Of a DNA stretch of 64,000 bases, positions 1 through 11,720 are shown one piece after another. The stretch spans positions 20,187,662 to 20,251,661 of the forward strand of contig OZ020252.1 in assembly GCA_963971285.1 (NCBI GenBank), in the 5' to 3' direction. The stretch comes from Astropecten irregularis. Taxonomy: Eukaryota > Echinodermata > Asteroidea > Paxillosida > Astropectinidae. Within the stretch, counting starts at the first letter, position 1; each line of letters opens with the position of its first letter. Under the pieces are notes generated by a model. It worked only from the letters and a program-made list of their open reading frames with translations, did no database searches and was not told where the DNA came from. The translations under genes were made by a program, and so were the position numbers.

Positions 1-66
1 AGATCTAGCAATAAACAGCCTTTGGTCTAAAATATGGTTAGCAGTATTTGAGTTATATAAACACTA

Positions 67-300
67 TTAAAGGTACAGTACAGGAATTGGTAACAAACCC
101 AAATATAAATGTTCACAGATTTACATATAACTTTCAGGGTATGAAGATGCTGCTGGTAGAAACATACCGTTAAAATATTTCCACCTGAAATGGTGTAATA
201 TCCAGAAGTTATTAAAAACAAAGACCAAAAACAGTTTTGATGTCGGGTAAGATCAAAACCATTATTTTTGTTTTATAAGAAAAATGAGTCAAATTTTCCT
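67..300 (+). mobile_element. Family D palindromic element, 3'-truncated copy
   Basis: It begins with the family's left terminus (TAAAGGTACAGTACAGG), runs through the shared interior (GGTAGAAACATACCGTTAAA, GTAAGATCAAAACCATT) and fades after about 235 bp without the matching right terminus. The same sequence recurs at eleven other places in this window on both strands, so it is a dispersed repeat. Complete copies are about 350-380 bp, have inverted ends and carry no ORF, which fits a non-autonomous DNA transposon (MITE-like). The class is inferred; the repetition is seen directly. Confidence 0.8.
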
Positions 301-2400
301 TTTGGCCGACCTGCCCTTATATATGATGGTTGACTCCGGCCTAGACACCGCCCCCCTGCCATTTGGCAATTCCCACTGGTGAGCATTCCTTTTCACTAGT
401 TGGTACAGTCCTTCCTCATTCCATTTGTTTGAGCTGGGTCTAAGATACCGGACCTGTCATCATGTAACTTCCTGGAAACCATTGATGCCAAAGAACTGAA
501 AAAGCAACAACAATAACAACAGAAATACCTAGCCTACAACACCGGTATTGGCCTGTGTTAGGGTGTGTGGTGTTGTGTTACATTGTGGTTTGCATGAAGG
601 GACCTTTCTTCTTCTTCTTCTTCTTCTTCTCTTCTTTTTATCTGGTGGTTTTCTTCACAGCAATTTTTGCATTGCATAAAGGAAGACATTTTGTTTTGTG
701 AGCCTTGGGATGATCATTTGAAGTCTGAAACATCATGTTGGGCATGTAGGCCAGGGGGGATTGATCTAGCTCGAAGGGGGATTGGTTTTGGGCACATGGA
801 TTGATCTTGCACTATGCGTACGATGGATGGATCCTGTAAACAAACACATTACACAATACAGGAACTGAAAAGAAATTTCTGAGAATTGTTAACCCTTGGT
901 ATTGGAAGCTTTGGTCCAAGTGGACCGTGTAGTGGTGCAGGGGTTTACATGTGCGCCAAAGATGAACTGAAAATGGACCAAATTCATGGAGTCGGAAATG
1001 TTTTCGCCAAGCACACACAAGTTTAACCCGACATAGTCCCATTGCATTACTGTGTATGTAACTGGTTTTTAGTTGAATTTTGCTAAGCATAAGTTTATTT
1101 GTGAGCAGCATTTTCTGCACAGCAGACGATATGCAAATGTGACAGTCCATTGTGACTGGTATCTGTATTTTCTTACTTTTTGTTGGGACATTTTGTGTCT
1201 TACATTTTGACAACACGGCATGTAACTTCAGACACCACTTGCTGTGTTCAGTTAATCATTGCCCAAGTTTCTGGATTGAGAAACAACTCTTTCTTGTCAT
1301 AACATGCTATATTAGACAGCTCAGCAATGTCCATTGAAATTTGTCCAATACAGTAAAGGTTCAATGAACCAGCTGTCGGGAGAATCCACTCTATCATCCC
1401 TAAATAAATATCTCTTATCCTGAAAAAAAGTGAGCATTTTGTGTCTTCTCCTGTCTGAATTATAATTTGTTTGTCAGTCACATTGCAGTCCTGATGAGAG
1501 TGATACCAGAAAGCTCATTTGTTCCCATTTTCACATTCCTTCAAATCTTCCTTCCCCCCTCAACCTCCAACATTAAGTTCATCAGCTATCACATAGCAAA
1601 GGTATTTGAACCCCACCCCAGCCTCTCTCCTATCCACTCCTGTTTACATGATAAAAATCCATCTTGCGTGATAGATGACCTAGATCTTGTGACTGCCCTG
1701 GCTAAAATGCTTTCCACTTTTGTTTTTGGTCCGATCCCTTCTTTTATATCTGGAGTTTGTCCAGTAGCCGCTCTCCTTTCTCACAATGGGTCCATTTATG
1801 GCCAGGCCACTTATTTTATCAACTTCGGATGGATAGGGTACATGTCTTAAATTGCACTCAGAGAGAGGCTGGCTGTTGTTTTTAACCAAATAATTATAAA
1901 ATACAAACCCTTTTCATGGAACTATTCCAACTGATACCAGCATTCTTCAGGAAGGGTTTGGACATCAAAGTTTACCGGGTATCTGAAAAATGTTGATGAC
2001 TTTTGTGTGTGAAGATGCAGACATAAAAAGCCAACCCCCACCCTCATATTCGTCTTATCAAGTGGCATGGAATGAATGCAAAAGTGGAATTTTTTTGGGG
2101 GGGAGCAGCTGAATTTTTGGGCCAGGATTCAACAAGGTGTGATCAGTTTGATAACAATTTAATGACAATACTCATCTACGTTCCATTGAAATTGATATAG
2201 CTGAGGAATGGAAGGGTATGGCAAATCAACAGCAGTTCTTGCACCCTTCACCCCCAAACCCCTCCCCCCTCCCCCACTGCCCAAAAAAGGAAATAGTAAA
2301 AATAAAATCAAATGAATAATTAATCAAATTTGTTCATATATCAATTAGTAAATTGACCAAAACAGACAAATATAATTGACTATTAGGGAGACTACCAACA
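301..2400. other. Unassigned AT-rich DNA with a TTC microsatellite
   Basis: No gene or dispersed repeat recognised. A (TTC)n tract at about 605-633 leads into TTTTCTTCACAG at 649-660, a good-looking splice acceptor. The following frame (from 661) stays open for about 52 codons, but there is no convincing donor, so I do not call an exon. Short ORFs on both strands look random. Confidence 0.5.
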
Positions 2401-2473
2401 TATAGCTAAACAGCTCAGTTGGTAGAGCACAGGTCCGAATCCCACTCCTGTCAATTTCTCTTTTGTTCACTTT
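2401..2473 (+). mobile_element. tRNA-derived SINE (family F), internally deleted
   Basis: The A-box region CAGTTGGTAGAGCAC is followed almost directly by a B-box-like GGTCCGAATCCC and then the family tail (CTGTCAATTT, TTTGTTCACTTT). Compared with the copies at 46964 and 59165, the anticodon-arm region is missing. This makes it a deleted SINE and not a functional tRNA. Confidence 0.65.
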
Positions 2474-3941
2474 AAAAAAAAGTAATAAATGAATACATTC
2501 CTCACAAGTTGTCTTTTACTTACCCATCCGACTTTCAAGAATTCATTTGACTGGCTGTTTGTGTGTAATCTCACTTTTTGGACGTTGGACTTAAGTTTCT
2601 TCTGTTTTCCAGTTTTTTAGTTTTTCAGTGCGGAAAATAACATAAAGTTTCTTCAATTTCTTAATCTGGATTAATTAAACATGATGGAAGTCAAGTTGAA
2701 TTGAACACAACTCATTTTAATATTCCTAACACTTTGAACACAAGAAACACTTATCCCATCAATGCATGTACAATTTTCATCTTGAAAAATTGTCCCCTAC
2801 GTCTTTGAAAATCATTACAATTTGAGTAATTTTTTTTTCAGTGGTAGAGATAACCATACCTCCAAACTGTGCTTATAATCATGATTGGTTTGTTGTTATC
2901 AAAATCAAAATTTCACAAATATGCAGGCAGAGCGTAAATTTTAATATTTATGAAGCAATGAAAATTCTATGTAATGTGGACAAACTTTGAAATTCAAATA
3001 CCAGCACTCAGTTATTAAATTATCCCAGCCCAATAATTGATGGGGCTTACCCTTTCGCCAACCACTCAAAAATAAGTATCGGATGATTATTTTTATATCA
3101 CCATTGATTTTTATATAATTAGAATCGGAAAGAAAATGAAAAATACGGATTGTGTGCTGTGCCTTCGAAGACTTCAGAGTTTGTAGAAGGAACTGTCATC
3201 AATCGGGTATTAAAATCTGATTGGTAAAAAAGCTTCTCTAACAGATGTTTTGGCAGTGTTTGCGACTTTAACTTGCTCAACGAGAAAAAAAAAAAATGCC
3301 CCGACAAAGGGGGGAATCCCCAAGATACTAATCGGACAAAATGTGTCTGGCTCAGATAAACTGGTGCCAATGTGTTTTTTTTTCTTTTTTTGTGGGGTGC
3401 CCATTTTCTTTTATGGTATTATTAATGTTTTATACAAGTTTATCTGGAGAGTTACTACGATGTTATTATAATTTTTTTCCCACATTCTGTTCCGTGTATC
3501 GTACCGGAAATCATTCTTGTTTTAATGTTTGGGGACCACTCCAGCAATTTATTTTTTTCTTCCTCACTTTCGCGAAGGAAACCGTTAGAGGGAGAATGAT
3601 ACTGGATTTTCTGGAAGACTTTCTTAGGGATTTTGTGTTTACTGCAACTTTCTTGATTTGCGTAATTTGAAGACGCCCCCCCCCCTCCCATTATTGTGAA
3701 GCCATTTTTAAACTGAAGATTAAAGAGAAATAAGAGATGCCTTCTATTAGTTTTAATGAACAAGGAAGCTTTTCTTTTAGGTTTAGTACTGTTGAGACCT
3801 TTGTATAAATGCAGAAAATTAGCTCTGCTGAAAAGAGTTTTAGGAATCCTCTGAGGTTGAACCTCATAACTTGTTGTCAATCTGGGCTATTTCATGCTTG
3901 ATTTTGCACCTGATGTCCAAATCCAATCTCGTAGCCGGGGC
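2474..3941. other. Unassigned AT-rich DNA
   Basis: No repeat family or gene recognised. There are poly-A and poly-T runs near 3283-3295 and 3377-3391, and a C run near 3676. The ORFs at 3341-3670 (+) and 3455-3880 (-) are low-complexity and overlap on opposite strands, so neither is called. Confidence 0.4.
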
Positions 3942-4201
3942 TTAAGCAGAGTGTACACTGTCAACATTTTCGGTAACAATCTTGTTATCATGTTGCCCAG
4001 GTATGTTGTTGCTGAAAATGTTGTCAGTGTACACAGAGCAAAACGAGTTGGGTAACATGTCGCAGCAACATCTCGGTAATATGTTGGCAATTGCTCGTGT
4101 ACACAGGGCCCAATGTTGTGTTGCCTAGGTGTGTTGCACTAACTGGGCAACAGGTTACCAAAAATGTTACCGGAATTGTTAATAGTATACACTCTGCTTA
4201 A
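3942..4201 (-). mobile_element. Family E palindromic element, full-length copy
   Basis: The ends AAGCAGAGTGTACACT and TATACACTCTGCTTA are inverted repeats. The interior is built from repeated motifs such as GGTAACA, GGCAACA and GTGTACAC, with a central GTGTACACAGGGCCC. It matches 14416-14664 in reverse complement along the whole length and 30383-30472 in part. It has no ORF, so it is probably a MITE of about 250 bp. Confidence 0.75.
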
Positions 4202-4561
4202 CTCTGCATGCATGTAGCAGATGAGTGACCCAACATGGCATATATGGTGTGGGTGTGTGGCATAATTTTCATTTGGGCTAATTTTTTAATGTACAGATAG
4301 GCTTTACACTTTGGTACTCGGCATTGCATTGTAGGATCTCCAGAATCGAAATCTGTTCGACCCAAGATGTTGGGGTAGTCTCCAGCAATCTCTGGTGGTT
4401 TTAAAGTTTTAACAACTGGACAAATGCGGGCATTTCGAGGGCTAACAACCTATACCAATTCTGTTCTTTCTGTTATGGTTACCAACATTTGTCGCCTGCC
4501 CATGAATATCATTACTGCATGTAAATAATGATAACTTACCTGCGTCATTATAGAGGGGGGC

Positions 4562-4586
4562 GGGGGGGGGGGGGGGGGGGGGGGGG
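4562..4586 (+). repeat. Poly-G tract (25 G)
   Basis: An uninterrupted run of 25 G, preceded by a G-rich segment with one C. It is the longest of several G or C runs in the window (also about 11706, 42991, 43077, 44077, 48706, 53371 and 63987). It could form G-quadruplexes, and its length is prone to sequencing error. Confidence 0.9.
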
Positions 4587-5021
4587 TTCAATGGTAATCA
4601 TACTTGAACCTTCCACCGAACATACCAGGAGTGCCAAACCTTTTTTCATAATTTTCCCTTTATATAGTTTTTGCGGTTTTCGGCAACACCCTGACAGCAC
4701 TGTCAAAGTTCAAATGGTCAACTGTTTGCTTCTCAACTCTCATGCTGCACCATCTGTGGGACTTTCCAGGATCTGATTCTTGATCACGCAATGCAGTTAG
4801 TTGAAACACAAGCTGCTGCATTAATGCCCTGAATAGATTTGTTTTCCAAGAAATTTGTTTTGTGTATTACGGGTTTTATCCCTGTGCTTGAAATGTTTGC
4901 AGGCGTTGTTGGGTGTGTTAAGCTGTGCCTGAACTTCACTCATGGACCTATTGACTCATTTTTTGTCTTTTTTTTTAGGGGGGCGGGGCTTCTTACTGGG
5001 GGCGTGGCTTTATTGATCCCT

Positions 5022-5023
5022 CT

Positions 5024-5055
<32 letters not shown>
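5022..5055 (+). repeat. (TTTC)n microsatellite
   Basis: About eight tandem TTTC units. It lies just downstream of a GGGGCGGGGC/GGGGGCGTGGC patch at about 4979-5007. Confidence 0.9.
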
Positions 5056-5057
<2 letters not shown>

Positions 5058-5216
5058 GTTCTTTTCATGTTTTGGTTACTGGTTTGTGTTTTGTTGCTTG
5101 TGGTTGGTAGTTGTGATAATGAGACTATTTACACTGTGCCTAATGAGAATTATTTTCCTGTTTTGTATGAAATATAGGTCTGCCTTTGGCAAAGTTTGTC
5201 TTTTCTATCACTACCA

Positions 5217-5280
5217 AATAATAATAATAATAATAATAATAATTTATAAAGCGCTAAATGCAATGTTTCTAAGCGCTGAG
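5217..5280 (-). mobile_element. (AAT)n tail plus retroelement-like 3' end
   Basis: Nine or so AAT repeats are joined directly to TTTATAAAGCGCTAAATGC and TCTAAGCGCTGAG. Read on the minus strand this gives AGCGCTTTATAAATT followed by (ATT)n. That looks like the 3' end and microsatellite tail of a short retroposon inserted on the minus strand. No body or A/B boxes could be identified, so the family is uncertain. Confidence 0.4.
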
Positions 5281-6089
5281 AAAAAGAAAGGAGAGGTATG
5301 AAGGAAAATGAATACTTGAAAATACTTGAAAAGGATTATTAGATCATCATTAACGTTTGCACTTTACCAAAACAATGAATTTGTTCTGAAAACCCTGAAG
5401 ATGCAATTATTAGGTTTGGATGGATCTTACTTTCCATTTTTGTTAGTGAGTGACCCGATAGATATGATGACCGAGTTTTGGTATATAAATGTATGTCTGC
5501 GGTTGATATGAACTGGGAATAATAGTCAATACCGGCTTTGGATCAATGATCCAATCGAGTTCTTAAACAGATCCATCAAAGGAAGGGTAATAGTAGAGGT
5601 GTCGGGTTGACAGAAAAATTCCCCCCTGCAAAGTGGAACTGTGACAAATAGTATTATTTTGCATGTAATTGCCCTTCGTCGATTGTACGCAGAAGCTCCA
5701 ACCCCATGGATCTTAATAGAGTGTTAACCCCCCTCTTTTCATCCCCCAAAATCCAATCATTTAAGCTGAATGAACAAAAAAAACGGCAGAATGACCCTAC
5801 CTATCTGTATCTGTTGTGATTTCTTTTTCGGCAGGATTTTTTTGATCGGGTTTCCTAAGTCACGTCCTTTTTATATGGATTATCTTTTCTTCATTTAGCG
5901 GTGTTATGGTTGAATTGCTGGTTGTAAACTGCAACATTTTGGAAACCTTCCCAACAGCAATGTTCTTTTGACAAGTTTTTTGGCGGGTCAGGTTGACACG
6001 GATGGGGGACAACAGCAGCAACAACAACAAGAGTAAAAGTTGATGTTGTGAAGTTATGGAGGTCGGTTCTTTTGGGATGTGCGTCGTAC
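5281..6089. other. Unassigned AT-rich DNA
   Basis: I see no gene and no named repeat here. A CAGCAGCAACAACAACAA stretch at about 6011-6028 is a short imperfect trinucleotide repeat. Confidence 0.4.
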
Positions 6090-6300
6090 AAATTTGCTAA
6101 GCATGACATTTCTGTCTTAATAAAAACAGCGTTAACAACCAAATTTCCACGTGTTCTGTATCACTTGTGATTGTTCTTTGGCTGTTGTTCGCTGTCCATG
6201 AATATCAAATGGAATTTTCAATGGTGGTTTGTTTAAAATGGTCGAGACATTTTTGTGCTTAGCAAATTGTTGTGCTTAACAGTTTTATGAAATTGGCCCC
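6090..6300 (+). mobile_element. Family A palindromic element, left end truncated
   Basis: It contains the family interior (GACATTTCTGTCTTAATAAAA, CATGAATATCAAATGGAATT, CAATGGTGGTTTGTTT) and ends in the right terminus TTATGAAATTGGCCCC. The left terminus is absent. Twelve copies occur in the window; intact ones are about 185-250 bp with inverted ends of the form GGGGCCAATTTCATAGAGC. No protein is encoded. Confidence 0.8.
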
Positions 6301-6882
6301 TGCATTTCTCAGAGCCCCACTTGGTCTCAAAACAGATTAAAATGGTGTCACTGCAAACATCGTACACTATGAACCCACCATGCAAACCATCCAATCCCAT
6401 TTGACCCTTCTAGAGGAGTGGCAGCGCGTGCCTGACACATTTTCTGCTTTCTCTCGCCTTTATTGATCGTCCTTGCCTCATCCTTGGAACGATCATTCAA
6501 CTGCATCATTATGTAAACGTTTCGGCCCATCAGAGGTCTTGCTACGTCCTTGCAAAGCAACCCTACAGAAATTGGAATATCTTCAAAGTCCCTGCTGACA
6601 AAATGTAAACAGTCTTATGAAAGTTTGTCAGAGTTGGAGTTATAATCAAATCAGTATGACAGGTATTGATAGTCCAGATACTCGGTGGCCCTGCATTCCC
6701 AAGGATCATTTAGTAAGGCCACATCTGATTGGTTCCCAGCCTCCTGCTGCTTGATTTAGGGCCAGTCATGTACGCTGTAACTCCCAGGTAAGGGAGAACC
6801 TTTCAGATTAATTCAAATTTATTGAATGCCATAAAAAAAGCTGCAAGGAAAAGGGACTTTGATTGAAGGAAAACAGAGAAGG
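6301..6882. other. Unassigned DNA
   Basis: No repeat or gene recognised. The short minus-strand ORF at 6348-6560 has no domain-like features. Confidence 0.4.
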
Positions 6883-6966
6883 CACTGTTGGTGGAACACT
6901 GGTGCAGGAAGCTGTAGGTTGCAGGTTCAGATCCAACTTCTCCAGTCTGTTTTTTCTTTGTTTTAC
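6883..6966 (+). mobile_element. tRNA-derived SINE (family F), diverged
   Basis: A-box-like GTTGGTGGAACACTGG, B-box-like GGTTCAGATCC and the tail TCCAGTCTGTTTTTTCTTTG match the order and spacing of the better copies at 46964 and 59165. It is decayed and not a functional tRNA. Confidence 0.5.
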
Positions 6967-7196
6967 AGGAATTGGGAAAATACCTGAACGCTGTTTCTGT
7001 TCTTTATTCCCTTTTGAAAAACAAATGAACTGTAATTTTATTTATTTTTCAATATCAACACTAAATCAGCTAATACCACTAACTTTATAGTCCAGAATTA
7101 GACTGATTAAAAACTTTGTGTTCTTTAGCCTCTTAGGAAAACCTTTTTATAAGTTTTTATTTCATTAGATTCATTATTATTTTAATATTTTTTCAG

Positions 7197-7237
7197 GTAA
7201 TAAGAATCGTGACAGAATTGGGATTTACTTTTTGAGG
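7197..7237 (+). CDS. Very weak candidate small exon or recursive splice site
   Basis: TTTTTTCAG at 7188-7196 is directly followed by GTAATAAG, so this is either a zero-length (recursive) splice site or the acceptor of a 41-nt exon ending at AGG|GTAAAC. In the frame completing its first codon with two bases it reads NKNRDRIGIYFLR. Such combinations also arise by chance in AT-rich introns. No homologue is recognised. Confidence 0.12.
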
Positions 7238-7824
7238 GTAAACGTCAAAAGCCAGGAACCCCGGAAGGTTTGAAGGTGCTTCGGCAGCCTGACTGGGACC
7301 GGGCAACGTTTTCTTTGCATTTGGTTTCAAAAGCTACTGGTGTGACCATGGTACGACATCGCAAAGATGGCCTTGGTGTTTTTTGTTCCCAGAGAAAGGG
7401 GGAGGGAGGGTGTTATATTAATAGTCCCCCGTGCTTACCTTGGCTCATATTATACACCCTTGGAAGGATAAACAGGTAATTATATTGCCAATACCCCCTT
7501 CTATAACAGGTAAAGTGATGTCTAGTGATTGAGTGAGTGTAGCTATTACCCCCTTTGGTAATATGCCGGTGGAGAGGGGGAGCGGAGGTTAGACCCTAGT
7601 GTTCATTGGACAAAAGACTTCTGACAGGGTTCACATTGGTCAGTGTTATTAATACAGCAATTTAGAAAATGGCCATGAGTGGTTTTTGTAGTTGTGCCGC
7701 AGGAAGCATTGTCCTGTAAATAAGCTATTGGAACCTGCAACATCCAAAGAATACGCCCGATATCATTCAACAGCCCAACTATTCATTTCTGAATAGTTTG
7801 AGTATTTTTAAATTAATTTACCAT

Positions 7825-8135
7825 TGAAGGTAGTATCATACTTGGGTAGCATACTGAAACAGAAATCTTCACAGATTTATCTATAACTTACAGGGTATAA
7901 AGATGGTTTTGGTAGAAACATACCGTTAAAATCTTTCTGCCTGAAATGCTGTATTTATTCAGAATAGAGTAAAACCAGTGCCCAAAATCTTTAAAAGATC
8001 AAAAATAAAAGAGAAAATACTTAAGAAATATCATGGTCGTTTTTCACTGTTTTCTCAAAATGTGGGCACCGTATGGGACTGAAATTTCCACAGATGGCTG
8101 TTACTGTATCTGTCTTGAATATGGACATGACCAGT
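7825..8135 (+). mobile_element. Family D element, variant with GTGGGCACCGTATGGGACTG
   Basis: The left end (TGAAGGTAGTATCATACTT) and the shared GGTAGAAACATACCGTTAAA block are followed by an alternative right half containing GTGGGCACCGTATGGGACTG. That right half defines a second subfamily, also at 15661, 28081 and 46389. The right terminus is missing. No ORF. Confidence 0.75.
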
Positions 8136-10997
8136 TAGGACAACATTCCTACAATGTGAATGTAAACAGACATGGAAAAGTGAACTGATAAGCAGGAAAG
8201 AAAAATGTAATTGTTGAGCAACAAACAGTTGCAAAAAAATTAATGTGTGAAGATGTTAAAAGCAAATTTGTATTATGAAGTGAAATTACTTGTGATCCAT
8301 TTCTTCACTTCCCTCAAAAGAAGTATGCTGCTATCCATTCAATGCCCCGTGTCCTGATAGTGTCATCTTCTAGTCTAGAACAGATTCAACAAGTAGGGGA
8401 ATCCTTTCCCAGTGCAGCCAGTGCATGGAATTGTCTACAGGAAATCACAAGGGGTTTATGAAACAAAGACTCAGGCTCAGGCTCAGAAATCTCTTTGGTT
8501 GTAAGATTCTATATCATGGATTTGAAAGGAATTTGTAGGAGGGTGGGAAAATCCAATGAAAATGTGAAGGAATTTTTAGTAGAAATTTGTTGAAGTATTG
8601 TACAGAATTGTGACAATTTCTGTGAATTATGCTGATGGAAATGATGTGATTTCAGTAGTTGTAGCAGTCCCACTTGTGTACCCTATCCTTAACAGCGCTG
8701 AGATTTTTCCCCGGCACAGCTCACACCCTAAAAACACGAGCCTTTCCACCAATAGTACACTTTCATTCACAAAGGCTTATACATATGACAGAAAATACAG
8801 AAAATTCTGTAACAGAACATCACAGTTATGTCTTTTGTTAACGTGTATGCTGCTTATATACAGATTACAAGAATTTTGCATTTGGACAGTTCAAAAGGTA
8901 AACATTCTTACTAACATCAAGATATATTTTGTGCACCTTCTTCTAACATCTAGCTTCCAAAAACCCATTCCCCTAAAAAAAAACACCTAGACATTGTGTA
9001 GAACTGTAACTACCTCATGTTTTCTGAAACAGTCACCAATAGGCAAGCAACACTCATTCCCTATACATGCCTTCTCTTGCAATTTGCATAAGTTGTTCTC
9101 TGTGCTACCATTGGTCACAAGTCTTACATAGACCAGCCAATCAGGGCACAGGGGGGCGTGGCTTAGCAGCACTAACAAAAAGCAATGGTATCTGCCTGAC
9201 TACAATGCTAGACCTGTTCACTGGAACATATCAGAGTGGAGTTTTTTTATACAATGCTATTCATGCTGACTACATGTGAGTGTGTGGATGGGGGGAGTTG
9301 GAAGGGGGGTACGTAGGGGTCCATGCAATGGGTGAATTAACGTAAATTAGGCCCAGTTACTAGGGGTACCAGCAGGTGCTGTTCCAACAATCGGTGTTTT
9401 CTAATCACACATCTGCACATGCCTTCACACCCTAAGCAGTAGATTTCTCCAGCTGTCTTCGTCACAACAGTGGAATGAAAAGGGTTTATACTGGTCTGCT
9501 GAGTGCTGCCTATTTCATCATCACAGCAATTGCACTTTGTACCAATCCAAGCTGATATAAATAAACCGGTGACAACTTCTTTTATTCAGAGTTTTTTTTC
9601 TTCCTTTTTTATCAAACTTCAAACACATACATGTAAGGGACCACAACTTGTGCACCCCAACATACTAGGTTTACTCCCTCCAAAGTGTTGCTTAAGTTTA
9701 GGCTTTACTGGCCCGTGGTGTTAGCTATGCTGTAAAATTGCACTGTCTGCAGAGGTGTCGAACTGTTGTCAAAATTCTTGAATATGTCCTCGATAGTTTC
9801 TCACTTAATTCATGTACGCCCACTCTTGAATACCTCTTCAACACTTTTATCAGGATATCATGAGTTAGTTGGGTGAAATAAAGCTCCTGGCATGTGTCGA
9901 TTTACAATGCCTATGTGTTTTTTGTCAGCCTTCTTTCCAGAAACTCTCTTTTTTGAAAATGTCACAGCTTTGGAACATGGAGCTAATTTATGTCTTGACC
10001 AAATGCAGGTGCATGGAGGGCCGTGTAGTCTTTTAGGGAGATTAAACTTAAGATTCATTGGTTTATAAAGATTTTCTCTCAGTCCCGTTCACTTCTATAA
10101 ATATTTAGGTAGATTTCATGAGTCTGGTTCTGCGTGTTGGCTTTAGCTAAGTCTTTAGCTTCTTCTGTTGTCGAAGAAGAAGAAAAAACGGCCCTTCTCC
10201 CAAGAGGATTTTCTTTCTTCACCTGAGCTCAAAATTTCAGGTTCGTTTGCCTTTTAAGTCCTCCCGTGCATGCCTTAGGAATCCTCTCAAAGGATAGTGA
10301 CAAGGAATCAGTCTAATCATTCTCTAAGGGTGTGTTTTAATAACCTCCGCTGTCTTTGATGTACGGGGGCTTGGATTTGGGATCTTGGACAACGGGTGCC
10401 AGCCAGACAAGAGTGATGTTCAGAGGATGGAGGGTGACGATGATGCAGCCTGCTGATCCGATGCCCACAGACTAAAAGAGGACTACCCAAAAAACCCTGA
10501 TGTTTGTATCTGAGAATAGAAAGAGGGGGGAAAAGGGACGGCTTATTGTCTGGAAAGTTGGGAGTTCCACCAAGCCTCCTGTAAGCCGAGATTTAGGATC
10601 CGACTGTAAATCTACACCTGGTATGCAAGGTTGCTATTTCTTCTGCTTCATTTTTTTTTTTGTGAAGGGGGATAGGGTGGTCTTAGGTAGTTACAATCCA
10701 GCTTTGCAAAGTAAACAGAAACATAACAACAAATAACAAAATACTTTCCTTGGTTTCTTTGGCATTGGGACAAGCTTTGCCATCCATTGGCCTATTATTT
10801 TGTTGTTATTCAAACCCTCAAACTTTAATACTGTCGTCACAGTGGGCTGATTATCAAGACACACTGATAAACCCAGCAGTTTTTCTTCTCTCGGCTCAAA
10901 AAAACAGAAACAGAAAAAAAATTGGTGAATTGGTATAATAATGCTCAAATACTTATTGTTGTCAGTTTTTTTCTTTTCTTCCTTTCTTTCGTTTTAG
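8136..10997. other. Unassigned unique DNA
   Basis: About 2.9 kb with no dispersed repeat or identifiable gene. The ORF at 8598-8990 (+) has no recognisable domain. A GGGGGGCGTGGC patch is at about 9151-9162. The last 40 bases are strongly pyrimidine-rich and lead into the acceptor-like TTTTAG at 10992-10997. Confidence 0.4.
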
Positions 10998-11013
10998 GAT
11001 TTTGGGATATTGG
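10998..11013 (+). CDS. Very weak candidate 16-nt microexon
   Basis: A long pyrimidine tract ending in CGTTTTAG is followed by GATTTTGGGATATTGG and then GTGAGTAAG, a near-consensus donor. All three frames stop soon after the donor, so only a microexon is possible. Both splice signals are good, but the combination can arise by chance; RNA evidence would decide. Confidence 0.12.
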
Positions 11014-11637
11014 GTGAGTAAGGTTGCCTCCCCTGGAACGCTTTAGAATGTGTCTTCTTCAATGGTGCACGTGCAGCTGGGGCTATGTAGAAGTAACGCA
11101 GTTGAGAATGAGAATGAAATGAAATGGCCACGTGCCAGGGCCAAGTTGCCACACCAGGAGTGAAAGTGCTTACCTCCCACTTTTTTTTGTATCCACTCAC
11201 TTTTTTTTTTCTGGAAATTTCTTCCTCCTTTTCTTCTTCTTCTTCTGCCTGGTCATTATAGAAGAAACTCCCCTGCTTGGTTGGTTGCCTGCAGTCGGCA
11301 TGTCTACCAGGTGTCCATTGAATTGAGTGTTTGATGAAAAAGTTTGGTGAAAAAAAAAAAAATTGGTAGTGTATAATATACATCTGCTTGGTGCTAAGTG
11401 TGATAAGATAGGACACAGTAGGCTCGGGGCCTCACACCAGAATGCCTTGATGTATATTATTCATGGGGAAATAATACAAAGCGCTTTTTCAGTCTCCTGT
11501 AATAAAAGCCGCCTCCCCCATTTTTTTCTTTCATTTTTTTTTTAATAATACTTGCATAAAACATGTAAGCTTTGGAAAAGGCGGCCTTTTAACAGATCAT
11601 GCATGGGCTGTTGCATTTTGTTCATTTTTTTTTCCAG

Positions 11638-11673
11638 GGTAGTTACCGGAAGGAAAGGTTCTTTTGTTTGGAG
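11638..11673 (+). CDS. Candidate 36-nt internal exon (GSYRKERFFCLE)
   Basis: TTCATTTTTTTTTCCAG (ending at 11637) is a strong acceptor. The next 36 bases are an exact multiple of three and read GSYRKERFFCLE in the acceptor's own frame. GAG|GTAAGAGAG follows as a strong donor. A 12-codon phase-preserving microexon is a plausible structure in an intron-rich metazoan gene. No family is recognised from 12 residues, and there is no matching neighbour exon that I can link in phase. Chance occurrence remains quite possible. Confidence 0.22.
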
Positions 11674-11705
11674 GTAAGAGAGAGGGGAGGGGCCGGGGAT
11701 GGAGA

Positions 11706-11720
11706 GGGGGGGGGGGGGGG
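11706..11720 (+). repeat. Poly-G tract
   Basis: Fifteen consecutive G following a purine-rich GGGGAGGGGCC-type segment. Potential G-quadruplex. Confidence 0.85.

Noticed and set aside
3455-3880. 141-codon minus-strand ORF
   Set aside because: It overlaps an opposite-strand ORF of similar length, spans homopolymers and has no domain-like segments.
10994-11416. 140-codon minus-strand ORF with a GAG|GTAAGC donor
   Set aside because: Its charged stretch comes from a purine-rich strand opposite a pyrimidine tract; low complexity explains the open frame.
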